Assembly (NCBI GenBank): GCA_017531065.1
Contig: JAFXLR010000149.1
Coordinates: 1-20,374, forward strand
Length of the DNA stretch: 20,374 bases
Direction: 5' to 3'
Source of the DNA: Bacilli bacterium
GTDB lineage: Bacteria > Bacillota_I > Bacilli_A > RFN20 > CAG-826
Below the pieces are notes generated by a model that saw only the letters and a list, made by a program, of their open reading frames with translations, ran no database searches and was not told the DNA's origin. The position numbers and the translations under genes were made by a program. Shown one piece after another: positions 7,331 to 13,723 of the stretch; the stretch's first letter is position 1; each line of letters begins with the position of its first letter.

Positions 7331-7717
7331 TTATGCGAAATTTTTTGCCCTCTCATTCATACGCGCGAACGCGTTAAATAATAAAGATGATATCTGATTT
7401 TCGTAGGCGCTAAAGTCGACGATGAAATAGCTGCCTTTGACATTTTCCTGAAATAATTTTTCAACTTCGTAATTAATTTCTTTCACCATCTTTTCCGCAC
7501 AGACATCACAAATCTGCTGGTAGCGATTCATGTCATAGCCCCACCCACTGATAAGGCTTGCGGTGTCTTTGAGAGTCTTGCAAAGCTTCTCCCTCAAAGC
7601 GGTCATTTTGAAGGTGCCTTTGAACTGGGAAGAATAGGGATCAAGCCCTGCGGATATGAGTTTTGAGAAATATGTGAGCACTTCTGTCTCGGTGTTTTCG
7701 TAGATTGCGTTATTCAT
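7331..7717 (-). CDS. Hypothetical protein, helical, 128 residues
   Basis: Not recognised. Seen: a soluble, mostly helical-looking protein with a CDVC pair (C70, C73), no signal peptide and no membrane segment. The start is the ATG at 7717 with GGAGG five bases upstream. An in-frame GTG at 7729 overlaps the ribosome site and is rejected. It sits directly upstream of hsp20 on the same strand, 99 bases away, with both CIRCE elements in between. An inverted repeat (7722-7744) could hide its ribosome site in mRNA. Codon use looks like its neighbours and the protein is compositionally normal, so it is probably a real gene. A stress-related role is only a guess from position. Confidence 0.75.
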   Translation of the reverse strand: MNNAIYENTETEVLTYFSKLISAGLDPYSSQFKGTFKMTALREKLCKTLKDTASLISGWGYDMNRYQQICDVCAEKMVKEINYEVEKLFQENVKGSYFIVDFSAYENQISSLLFNAFARMNERAKNFA

Positions 7718-7721
7718 AATT

Positions 7722-7744
7722 GCCTCCACTATTCATATAGAGGC
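7722..7744 (-). promoter_or_regulatory. Possible SD-sequestering hairpin
   Basis: In minus-strand RNA, GCCUC (7744-7740) can pair with GAGGC (7726-7722), and UAU with AUA, around an AUGA loop, leaving GUG as a bulge. The paired GGAGG is the ribosome site of the 128-residue protein. It could act as a translational switch; it is short and may be chance. Confidence 0.35.
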
Positions 7745-7762
7745 TTTTACGAAAATGTTCAC

Positions 7763-7788
7763 AAAAAAAGGACCGACGAATCGGTCCT
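7763..7788 (-). terminator. Terminator of the 4-TM membrane protein gene
   Basis: AGGACCGA and TCGGTCCT form a perfect 8-bp stem (7769-7788) with a four-base loop, UUCG in the minus-strand RNA. Seven T's follow directly on the minus strand. A T-run on the other side would also permit termination on plus. Confidence 0.88.
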
Positions 7789-7808
7789 AGATTTTTTGTT
7801 GTCTTTCC

Positions 7809-8267
7809 TTATTTAGCAAGGAAGGCTTTGACGCCGACGAAGAGTTCGATGCCAGCGGCGATGAGGGAAGCGATCGCAGTAGCGATGAATCCCCAAGCAA
7901 GGGTAAGCTGGAACTGAGGAGCTTCAACCATGGTTGGAGCAAGGAAGGCTAAGATGCCGGCAACGGCCATGCAGAGGCCACCGACGATCGAAAGGAATCC
8001 GCCGAACTTTCCGCCATACCATCCGAAGGCGACTCCGAGGAGCTCGAAGGCAGCGCCAACGATGAAGAGAACGAACATGGCGACAAGTCCGCCAGTCGCA
8101 CTGATTGTGAATGGAGCAGCTGGGTTGGTGAAGACGAAGTCATAACCGCGAACAAGCTCATCCGCACCGGCCTGGACACCAGGAGCGATTGGGAAGAGGA
8201 ACGCGCAAAGAGTGAAGATAAGGGCGCAAATGCCAAGTAATCCACCTAAATTTGAAGTCTTTTTCAT
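7809..8267 (-). CDS. Small membrane protein with four predicted TM helices
   Basis: Family not recognised. Seen: 152 residues with four hydrophobic Gly/Ala-rich segments at roughly 8-28, 57-80, 88-110 and 122-145. An outward loop of about 28 residues (29-56) joins the first two. Motif-like features are FELLGVAFGWYGGKFGG (74-90) and a Lys-rich N-terminus that is probably cytoplasmic. The ATG has AAAGGA upstream at normal spacing. It has a near-consensus promoter and a strong terminator, so it is a single-gene transcript. It resembles the general class of small four-helix integral membrane proteins common in Bacillota. No enzyme motif is visible. Confidence 0.85.
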   Translation of the reverse strand: MKKTSNLGGLLGICALIFTLCAFLFPIAPGVQAGADELVRGYDFVFTNPAAPFTISATGGLVAMFVLFIVGAAFELLGVAFGWYGGKFGGFLSIVGGLCMAVAGILAFLAPTMVEAPQFQLTLAWGFIATAIASLIAAGIELFVGVKAFLAK

Positions 8268-8295
8268 AAGTTAGTCCTTTACTAGAAACGAGTTA

Positions 8296-8324
8296 ATCTT
8301 ACTAGCCTTGTAATCTATGTTCAA
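8296..8324 (-). promoter_or_regulatory. Sigma-A promoter of the 4-TM protein gene
   Basis: On the minus strand, TTGAAC (8324-8319) and TAAGAT (8301-8296) are separated by exactly 17 bases. The predicted start is about 22 bases before the ATG at 8267. Confidence 0.75.
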
Positions 8325-8330
8325 GGTTTC

Positions 8331-8348
8331 TAATTGTTTAAACAATTA
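8331..8348. repeat. Perfect 18-bp AT-rich palindrome over the PIN gene stop
   Basis: TAATTGTTTAAACAATTA is its own reverse complement and contains the TAA stop of the PIN-domain gene. It could be a weak terminator, though no long T-run follows, or a protein-binding site just upstream of the 4-TM gene promoter. Confidence 0.6.
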
Positions 8349-9857
8349 TTTGAGGTCGTTTCTAATCTCTTTAAGTTTGGTCTGTAAATCTTTTAGCCCA
8401 AGGTTAAGCTCATTGGCTTCGCCTGGTTTAAGATGACGAACCCTTTCAATCTGAGCCTCGATGGCTTTGGCCGCTAAGACTTTCGAATAATTAGGGTTGT
8501 TGATGTTGGCGTTAAGAATCTGATCCTGCTTTTGGGTTTCGGCAAAGCCGGAACTGTGGCTGACAGGTTTCTTTGGGGCAGCTTTCTTAGCTGGAGCGGC
8601 TTTCTTAGGTTCCGCTGGCTTGGCTTTTGGAGCTGGGGCCGCTTTCGCCTTTGGCGCGGCTTTTGGTTTGGCCACCGCCACAGGTTTAGGTTTGAGAGAG
8701 GCGTAGAAGTCGTTGTTCTTCTTCTCGAAGACGATGGTCGCGCCTTTAATTGGCCACTCTTCCATCATGTCTGGCTTGAGTTGAGACAACTCTTTGTCGA
8801 CGCCTTTGAGATCTCTCGTGGTGACGTCATAGGCGCCATGCACAGGCGCGAAGTATTCAACCGCTGGGTCACGGAAGATCCAACCGTTATGGTCACCAAG
8901 TTTCTGAAGCGCGAAGCTTGGGGTTCTTCCAATTCCGTAGAAGGTTTTCTGAACCTCAGGTTTTGCTTCCTGTTTTGGAGCAGGAGCAACTTTCTTTGGC
9001 TCAACTGGTTTCTTTGGTTCGGCTGGTTTGGCTTTTGGAGCAGGAGCTAAGCGTTTCTTCTCTTCAAGCAACTTCTCCTCTGGGTAACGGAGCTTGAGAT
9101 TTGCTTTCTCAGCAGGCTTCATGGCCTTGAGGAGAGAAAGCTGTTTGTCGATATCCTCAATCTTCCTTGAAGATGGGTAGTTAGGGTTGCTGAGATTCGC
9201 GGAAAGAACGGAATCTGCTAAAACCACAGGGGATTTGTCAGTGATTTTTGGTTTTTCAGGGGCTTTTTGCGGAGCTTCCTGTTTAGTTTTGAATGGGGTT
9301 TTGTTCGAACTTGGTCGAATTGTGTTTCTTGCTGGCGCGCGTTCTTGCGGCTTCTCACCGTAGTTCACCTCTAAATCACCGTTTCTACCGATGCGGTAGA
9401 CATTGATGTTTCTTCCCTTTTGGGATTCGAGGCTATTGAGACCACGGATGTCGTTTGTAAGTTTCTTGTCTTGGGTGATGATGAGAATCTTCTCGGCGAT
9501 TCTCAGATCGGTGACCTTGGCAAAGATTGCTCTATCCGCAAAACCGTCTTTGTGGGTTGGTTTTGTGATCTCAATGGTTTTGCCATGGCGTTTATTGTCT
9601 TGCAGGATTTTAAGGGCGAGTTTCGCTTCTACAAACTTATCGCCTTCCTTGCTCTTCGAATGCTTTTTGAGTTCTTCCATGCATTCGCCAAGAACAATAA
9701 CTTTCAAACCGTCTTTCCAATATTCACGGGATTTGACTAAGCAATCCATGAAGACTGGGAACGAGTCTTCCATCAAGGAACAAGTATCCATGAACACTTT
9801 GTCGAAATTATTCAAAAATTTCGCAAGGTTCGAGGACTTGATTTCCTCGCTGTACAT
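8346..9857 (-). CDS. PIN-domain protein with duplicated modules and Lys/Ala/Pro-rich linkers
   Basis: Probable Mg-dependent RNase fused to a long nucleic-acid-binding-like tail. Seen: 503 residues. The PIN domain (about 18-158) has acidic residues in the expected places: D24 (VFMDTCSL), E58 (VLGECMEE), D108 (DGFADRA) and D130 (LIITQDKK). Two similar modules follow, at about 215-269 and 445-500. Each contains LSANLSNPNY or LNANINNPNY, then a helical stretch with an LKP-x-E-like turn. Between them lies a unique segment (304-388) with GWIFRDP and a partial third helix resembling the repeats. The Ala/Pro/Lys-rich linkers (270-303 and 389-431) resemble basic histone-H1-like tails. The ATG is preceded by AAAGGAGG. 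It lies 63 bases after the ROK kinase gene. The PIN call is good; the RNA target and repeat function are unknown. Confidence 0.85.
   Translation of the reverse strand: MYSEEIKSSNLAKFLNNFDKVFMDTCSLMEDSFPVFMDCLVKSREYWKDGLKVIVLGECMEELKKHSKSKEGDKFVEAKLALKILQDNKRHGKTIEITKPTHKDGFADRAIFAKVTDLRIAEKILIITQDKKLTNDIRGLNSLESQKGRNINVYRIGRNGDLEVNYGEKPQERAPARNTIRPSSNKTPFKTKQEAPQKAPEKPKITDKSPVVLADSVLSANLSNPNYPSSRKIEDIDKQLSLLKAMKPAEKANLKLRYPEEKLLEEKKRLAPAPKAKPAEPKKPVEPKKVAPAPKQEAKPEVQKTFYGIGRTPSFALQKLGDHNGWIFRDPAVEYFAPVHGAYDVTTRDLKGVDKELSQLKPDMMEEWPIKGATIVFEKKNNDFYASLKPKPVAVAKPKAAPKAKAAPAPKAKPAEPKKAAPAKKAAPKKPVSHSSGFAETQKQDQILNANINNPNYSKVLAAKAIEAQIERVRHLKPGEANELNLGLKDLQTKLKEIRNDLK
8358..9215 (-). repeat. Internal duplicated protein module in the PIN protein
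   Basis: Two diverged coding copies, at 9051-9215 and 8358-8525, share the protein pattern L-x-A-N-x-x-N-P-N-Y followed by an amphipathic helix and LKP/MKP. The copies have diverged too far for a recent DNA duplication. Confidence 0.65.
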
Positions 9858-9920
9858 TAAAAGTACCTCCTTTATGAGTTAATTTTACTATATTTAGAAC
9901 CTATTGGTTCCTAGAGTTTT

Positions 9921-10889
9921 CTAAGCGATGAAAAGAGCGGCTGCGCCGACAACGCCGGCATCGCTGCCTAAGGCAGAGACGAGAACTCTGACTTCAGGGG
10001 TTCTCTTGAAGCCATAATCCTTGGCCGCGAGCTTCTTCTCGACGGCGTCGGTTAGGTATTTGCGCTGATTGGAAAGACCGCCACTAAGGATGACGGCCTC
10101 TGGGCGGAAGATATTGCAGAAGTTGATGATTCCGAGGGTGAGATATTCCTCATAATCATCGACGACTTTCAAAGCGGTCTTGTCGCCTTTTTTGGCGCAT
10201 TCGAATGAAGTGCGGCCATCAACTTTTTTGATGTCGCCTTTGACGAAGTCCCACATCTTGGAGGCTTTGTCTTTCTTCATGGCTTTCTTGGTATCGCTAA
10301 TCAAAGCGGTGACCGAAGCGTATGCCTCAAGGCATCCTTTGAGTCCGCAAGTGCACTGACGTCCGCCTCTTTCGATGACCATGTGGCCAAGCTCGGTTCC
10401 TTTGCCTTCGTTGCCTTCGTAGAGTTTTCCATCAAGGAAAAGTCCACCGCCGACACCGGTTCCAAGGGTGAGGAGGACAAGGTTGTTATATTGTTTGCCA
10501 ACGCCGAATTTGGCTTCGCCAAGCATGGCAGCGTTAGCATCGTTAGTGACTTTTGTTGGGAGGCCTGTGGCCTGACGGATCATCTCAGCGACTGGGGCGT
10601 TGTTCCAGCCAAGGTTTCCGGAGAAGCAGCAAATACCGCTTCTGCTATTGATTGAGCCTGGGCAGCCAATGCCGATTCCACCAACTTCAAAACCTTCGGC
10701 CTGAACGGCTTTCACGTTGGCGTTGATCAAATCGCCAAGTTTGCTGAGTGTTTCATCTTGTTTAGCGCCCTTGATGAATTTCATCGTGAATGGGTGGCTG
10801 ATTTTTCCTTCTTCGTTTACGAACGCGCACTTAATGGACGTTCCACCGATATCAATTCCTAAATATAGCATGCTGGTATTTTGCCTCAT
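9921..10889 (-). CDS. ROK-family sugar kinase (probable glucokinase)
   Basis: ATP-dependent hexose kinase, probably phosphorylating glucose or a similar sugar released in the cytoplasm. Seen: 322 residues. The phosphate-binding DIGGTSIK (13-20), TNDANAA with catalytic D117, and the zinc site H169 plus CTCGLKGC (C179, C181, C186) are all present. LTLGTGVGGG (140-149) is the second ATP loop. Length and motifs match ROK kinases; the absence of an N-terminal helix-turn-helix rules out the NagC/XylR repressor branch. The start is uncertain: ATG 10889 and ATG 10871 (protein then begins MLYLGID) both lack a strong ribosome site. It follows the nitroreductase gene by 29 bases and precedes the PIN gene. 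It would fit downstream of the GH3 enzyme in sugar use. Its stop is TAG, the only non-TAA stop in the window. Confidence 0.93.
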   Translation of the reverse strand: MRQNTSMLYLGIDIGGTSIKCAFVNEEGKISHPFTMKFIKGAKQDETLSKLGDLINANVKAVQAEGFEVGGIGIGCPGSINSRSGICCFSGNLGWNNAPVAEMIRQATGLPTKVTNDANAAMLGEAKFGVGKQYNNLVLLTLGTGVGGGLFLDGKLYEGNEGKGTELGHMVIERGGRQCTCGLKGCLEAYASVTALISDTKKAMKKDKASKMWDFVKGDIKKVDGRTSFECAKKGDKTALKVVDDYEEYLTLGIINFCNIFRPEAVILSGGLSNQRKYLTDAVEKKLAAKDYGFKRTPEVRVLVSALGSDAGVVGAAALFIA

Positions 10890-10906
10890 TTATTCCAGAG
10901 AATAAA
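10889..10906 (-). promoter_or_regulatory. Hairpin at the ROK kinase start codon
   Basis: In minus-strand RNA, UUUAUUC and GAAUAAA pair over seven bases around a UCUG loop. The right arm ends on the A of the first ATG (10889). It could reduce initiation there and favour the downstream ATG at 10871. The stem is AU-rich, so its effect is uncertain. Confidence 0.3.
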
Positions 10907-10918
10907 GGATATTGCTTT

Positions 10919-11434
10919 TTAGAGCTCCTCGACCGTGTCAGTTAAAGGTTTTCTGTCTGAGTGTCTTGGGGATGGGGCTGAGGACTCGCTTGGATAGCCG
11001 ATAGCGAGCATCATAGCTGGCTTGATGTTCTCAGGAAGCTCAAAGGATTCAGAGACGAGTTTCGAATTGAAACCCCTAAGCCAAATGCTATGAATTCCAA
11101 GGTCTTCCGCTTCAAACATCATCGAAGTAGCGACGATGGAAGCGTCTTGCTCGCCAGCGTTGTAGCCTTCCTCGCGAGCGTTCTTCCAAACGGTATTCAA
11201 GTCATAGCAGACAAGAAGAACGATTGGAGCGTCATAAGTATGAGTGAGTTTAGCCGCTTTCCAAAGAGCGTCATTGGACTTAAGGACATAAACCTTCTGT
11301 GGCTGGAAGTTGCAAGCCGTTGGAGCGAGCCTTCCTGCCTCAAGGATCTTTGAAAGCTTTTCTTCCTCGATAGGATGCGCTTTATCGAAGGCGCGTTCGG
11401 AGTATCTTTGCTCCGCTAATTTCAAGAATTCCAT
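10919..11434 (-). CDS. Nitroreductase-family FMN oxidoreductase
   Basis: NAD(P)H- and FMN-dependent oxidoreductase of the nitroreductase fold; the natural substrate is not defined by sequence. Seen: 171 residues, a short family member. The N-terminal QRYSERAFD matches the FMN-phosphate-binding Arg/Ser motif. LEAGRLAPTACNFQPQKVYV matches the second FMN block, and LGIHSIWLRGF followed by LAIGYPSE gives the C-terminal core. Short forms of this type are common in anaerobic Bacillota. The ATG at 11434 is preceded by AAGGGGGG at normal spacing. It is the first gene of a probable nitroreductase-ROK kinase-PIN run and is divergent from the YoaK gene. Confidence 0.92.
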   Translation of the reverse strand: MEFLKLAEQRYSERAFDKAHPIEEEKLSKILEAGRLAPTACNFQPQKVYVLKSNDALWKAAKLTHTYDAPIVLLVCYDLNTVWKNAREEGYNAGEQDASIVATSMMFEAEDLGIHSIWLRGFNSKLVSESFELPENIKPAMMLAIGYPSESSAPSPRHSDRKPLTDTVEEL

Positions 11435-11559
11435 AATTAACCCCCCTTCTGGTTAACGGGACATCTTTTATTAAATAAAACGTCTTCGAAAATATAATGT
11501 CATTCATTTCCACTTTTGTTCAAGGCAAATGATTTCGTTCGTGCAAAAAACTGGTTGGA
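11435..11559. promoter_or_regulatory. Divergent intergenic region, nitroreductase / YoaK
   Basis: This 125-base gap contains a perfect TATAAT (11493-11498) on plus, a candidate -10 for the YoaK gene with a poor -35. On minus, TTGAAC (11324-like box at 11524-11519) with CATTAT 18 bases further on is a weaker candidate for the nitroreductase gene. No terminator or other structure was seen. Confidence 0.35.
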
Positions 11560-12345
11560 GTGAAGTGCCCTCTGTTATATACTTGCCACGTGAAAATCGA
11601 AGAAGAGAAAAGCATCGTAAAACATTCAAAGGTTGGCTTCATTATCGCCCTCCTTTTGACATGTGCTGCTGGATTCCTTGAAGCCTATTCTCTTTACTAT
11701 CGCGGCTTCTGGGGAATGATGATGACTGGCAACCTCGTTTATGGCGTTGTCAGCATTGTCAAAGGAACCCCTCTCGAACTTTTAACTTATATCCCGGTTG
11801 TCATTCTCTTCGCAGCAGGCGTTTTCCTCGCTAGACTTATCGAAGATAAAATTGCCAAAGAAGACGAAAAGAAATACCACGTTATCGAACTTTCGGTCAT
11901 CGTCGGACTTCTTCTTGTTGTCATGGCTATCCCAACCATTTTCGATCCAGAAACCAAGAACCCAGACAAATTCGCCTGGCCAAACATCATCTCTAACGGC
12001 CTTATCGCCATCATCGGTGGCTTCTTGACCAAAAGCTTTGCTTCCTTTGACGAACAACCATACACCGCGACAATGATGACCGCGAATATGGGCCGCCTTG
12101 CCATATCAACCTATGACGCAATCTTTGGCGAGGAGAAGGCTAAGAGCCGTAAAGCGGCCCTCAAATACCTCGTGATCATTCTCTTGTTCGCTGTCAGCGC
12201 TGCAGGTTGCTACTGCTTCTACTACTTCGTTTATAAAAGCCTTGAGGGCGATACGCTTATCTCTTATTTCCCGAACCTGACTCTTGTGCTTCCACTTATT
12301 CTCATATCAAGCGCACTCATAGTTTCGGCGAAGAAAAAACAATAA
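11560..12345 (+). CDS. YoaK/DUF1275 family integral membrane protein
   Basis: Integral membrane protein of the YoaK (DUF1275) family, whose biochemical role is not established. Seen: 261 residues with about six hydrophobic segments (roughly 26-46, 52-68, 76-93, 108-126, 142-157, 200-225 and 238-256, some possibly half-helices). The family signatures are AAGFLEAYSLYYRGFWGMMMTGNLV (G38 onward) and TATMMTANMGRL (169-180). The start is unclear because there is no suitable ATG. GTG 11560 overlaps its own GGAG, and GTG 11590 has no ribosome site. The mature core is unaffected by either choice. It has its own TATAAT upstream and a strong shared terminator downstream, so it is probably monocistronic. 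Confidence 0.88.
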   Translation: MKCPLLYTCHVKIEEEKSIVKHSKVGFIIALLLTCAAGFLEAYSLYYRGFWGMMMTGNLVYGVVSIVKGTPLELLTYIPVVILFAAGVFLARLIEDKIAKEDEKKYHVIELSVIVGLLLVVMAIPTIFDPETKNPDKFAWPNIISNGLIAIIGGFLTKSFASFDEQPYTATMMTANMGRLAISTYDAIFGEEKAKSRKAALKYLVIILLFAVSAAGCYCFYYFVYKSLEGDTLISYFPNLTLVLPLILISSALIVSAKKKQ

Positions 12346-12348
12346 GAA

Positions 12349-12376
12349 AAAGGGCTCAATTGAGCCCTTTCTTTTT
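12349..12376. terminator. Bidirectional terminator between YoaK and the solute-binding lipoprotein
   Basis: AAAGGGCTCAA and TTGAGCCCTTT form a perfect 22-base palindrome (12349-12370). T-rich runs lie on both strands. It serves the two converging genes. Confidence 0.92.
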
Positions 12377-12383
12377 GCTATTT

Positions 12384-13646
12384 TTATTCAAACGAACCGA
12401 AGGTTCTTACGGCTTCATCGACGCTCATGCCCTTTTGGCAAACGGCGATGCCAGCTTTTCTAACTTGCTGGTCGGCAGCATCAAGAAGACCTAATTGCGA
12501 TGGGTTGATGATGCGGCTAGGCTCAATCTTTCCGAACGCTGAATATACTTCATCGAATGTCATGTCTTTGCATGGAGTGATCATTCGCTTGGCTTTAGCC
12601 ATGCGGTTGAGACAAGAAGATGAAATAACGAATCTCATGAACTCATTGGCCATGGCTAAGTTCTGGCTCTTCTTGTTAACTGAAAAGCAAAGATCGACGG
12701 TGTTATAGAAGTATCCGCCTTTATCGGTCGATGGGACTGGGTGGAAGCTATATTTGAATGGGTTCTTGGTGAAGGCTTCAGATTGGCTTTCTCTCTTTTC
12801 GGTTCCTGAGACGGTTCCGCCTTTGGCGAGCATCATGGCAACGTCGCCGTTATAGAAACGTTTGATCGTCTTGTCGTAATCGTCAGCAATGTTTGTCTTA
12901 CACTCTTCAAGATCGACAAAGCCTCTGCTCATAAAATCGTGGGCGAGTTCCAAGCTGGCACGCATATGCTCACCGGCGGAAGGCGCCAAGGAGTTGAGTT
13001 CATCCACCGCTGTTTTGTTATTGACTAAAGAAGCACAGAAATGCGGGAAGTAGAGAGGGTATATGACCATGCTTTCGTGTCCAAGCATCGGAAAGATCTT
13101 TGGGCTTGCTTTCTTGAAAGCGTCGCACGCAGAAATGAGTTCGTTATATGTCTCTGGAATTTTGACGTTGTTCGCCTTGAAGAGGTTCTCGTTGATTAAC
13201 ATTCCATAGGAAGTCGTGTAGACAGGAAGATATGGGACCTTGTTGTTCGAATCACGGTAAAGAAGGCCGTCGCGGATGCACGAAAGATCAAAGCCAAGCG
13301 ACTTGTCGGACAAATCTTCTGTGTATTCGTCGATCGCCGAGAAGTCGATGGTTGAGTAGGTGAAGAAGATGTCCGGTGGGGTGTCTCCCTGAAGGGAGAG
13401 GGCAATGTTCTTCTTGTGGTCTTTGTCGTACTCGTAACTCAGCTCAACGTTCGGATAGTACTCATTGAAATTGTGGAACTCGGCCGTCAAAGCTTCAAAG
13501 TTCTCGTAGTGGCCTCTGACTGTTAAGTGGCACGCGGTCTCAGTATCGAGTTTGGGGGTAAATTCGCCGTTTTGGTTCTGTCCGCAAGCGTTAAGCGCAA
13601 GAAAAGAGAGACCCAATAACGCGAAAACACGGTTCGTTTTCTTCAT
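12384..13646 (-). CDS. Extracellular solute-binding lipoprotein (family 1, sugar-type)
   Basis: Membrane-anchored ABC-type substrate-binding protein, probably for a sugar or oligosaccharide. Seen: 420 residues. The Lys-rich signal peptide MKKTNRVFALLGLSFLAL ends in the lipobox LNAC (C21). The mature part follows the family-1 plan: FHNFNEYYPNVELSYEYD, then GDTPPDIFFTYS, then the Y/MLINENLFKANNVKIPETYNEL block, and a later KGGTVSGTE region where GAMxxxG usually lies. The start is ATG 13646, seven bases after AGGA; the longer open frame upstream to 13763 overlaps the divergent kinase gene and is rejected. No permease or ATPase gene is in the window. It is divergent, 77 bases away, from a sensor kinase operon, so it may present ligand to that sensor or serve a transporter elsewhere. 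Confidence 0.9.
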   Translation of the reverse strand: MKKTNRVFALLGLSFLALNACGQNQNGEFTPKLDTETACHLTVRGHYENFEALTAEFHNFNEYYPNVELSYEYDKDHKKNIALSLQGDTPPDIFFTYSTIDFSAIDEYTEDLSDKSLGFDLSCIRDGLLYRDSNNKVPYLPVYTTSYGMLINENLFKANNVKIPETYNELISACDAFKKASPKIFPMLGHESMVIYPLYFPHFCASLVNNKTAVDELNSLAPSAGEHMRASLELAHDFMSRGFVDLEECKTNIADDYDKTIKRFYNGDVAMMLAKGGTVSGTEKRESQSEAFTKNPFKYSFHPVPSTDKGGYFYNTVDLCFSVNKKSQNLAMANEFMRFVISSSCLNRMAKAKRMITPCKDMTFDEVYSAFGKIEPSRIINPSQLGLLDAADQQVRKAGIAVCQKGMSVDEAVRTFGSFE

Positions 13647-13676
13647 GGAAATATCCTGCCTGTTCTTCAATTTAAT

Positions 13677-13682
13677 AGTATA
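13677..13682 (-). promoter_or_regulatory. Candidate -10 of the solute-binding lipoprotein gene
   Basis: Minus-strand TATACT is one base from consensus and predicts a leader of about 25 bases before the ATG at 13646. No good -35 is visible, which could mean an activator is needed, possibly linked to the neighbouring phosphorelay. Confidence 0.45.
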
Positions 13683-13710
13683 TCGGTTTTCTTCTTCTCT
13701 AAAGAAAATG

Positions 13711-13716
13711 TAAAAT
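13711..13716 (+). promoter_or_regulatory. Candidate -10 of the phosphorelay operon
   Basis: TAAAAT lies seven bases before the kinase ATG (13724) with only a weak -35 (TTTTCT) upstream. No ribosome site precedes the ATG. If this box is used, the message would be leaderless or nearly so. Confidence 0.35.
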
Positions 13717-13723
13717 AAGTTAG

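Noticed and set aside
8532..9050. Long plus-strand open frame opposite the PIN gene
   Set aside because: Its Trp/Phe/Gly/Arg-rich translation is the antisense of the Lys/Ala/Pro-rich linkers, and the minus-strand frame has a clear domain and ribosome site.
8346..9857. VapC-type toxin of a toxin-antitoxin pair
   Set aside because: The protein is far longer than VapC and no small antitoxin gene adjoins it.
9895..9913. Inverted repeat GAACC-TATT-GGTTC after the ROK kinase as a terminator
   Set aside because: The stem is only five pairs and no T-run follows on the minus strand.
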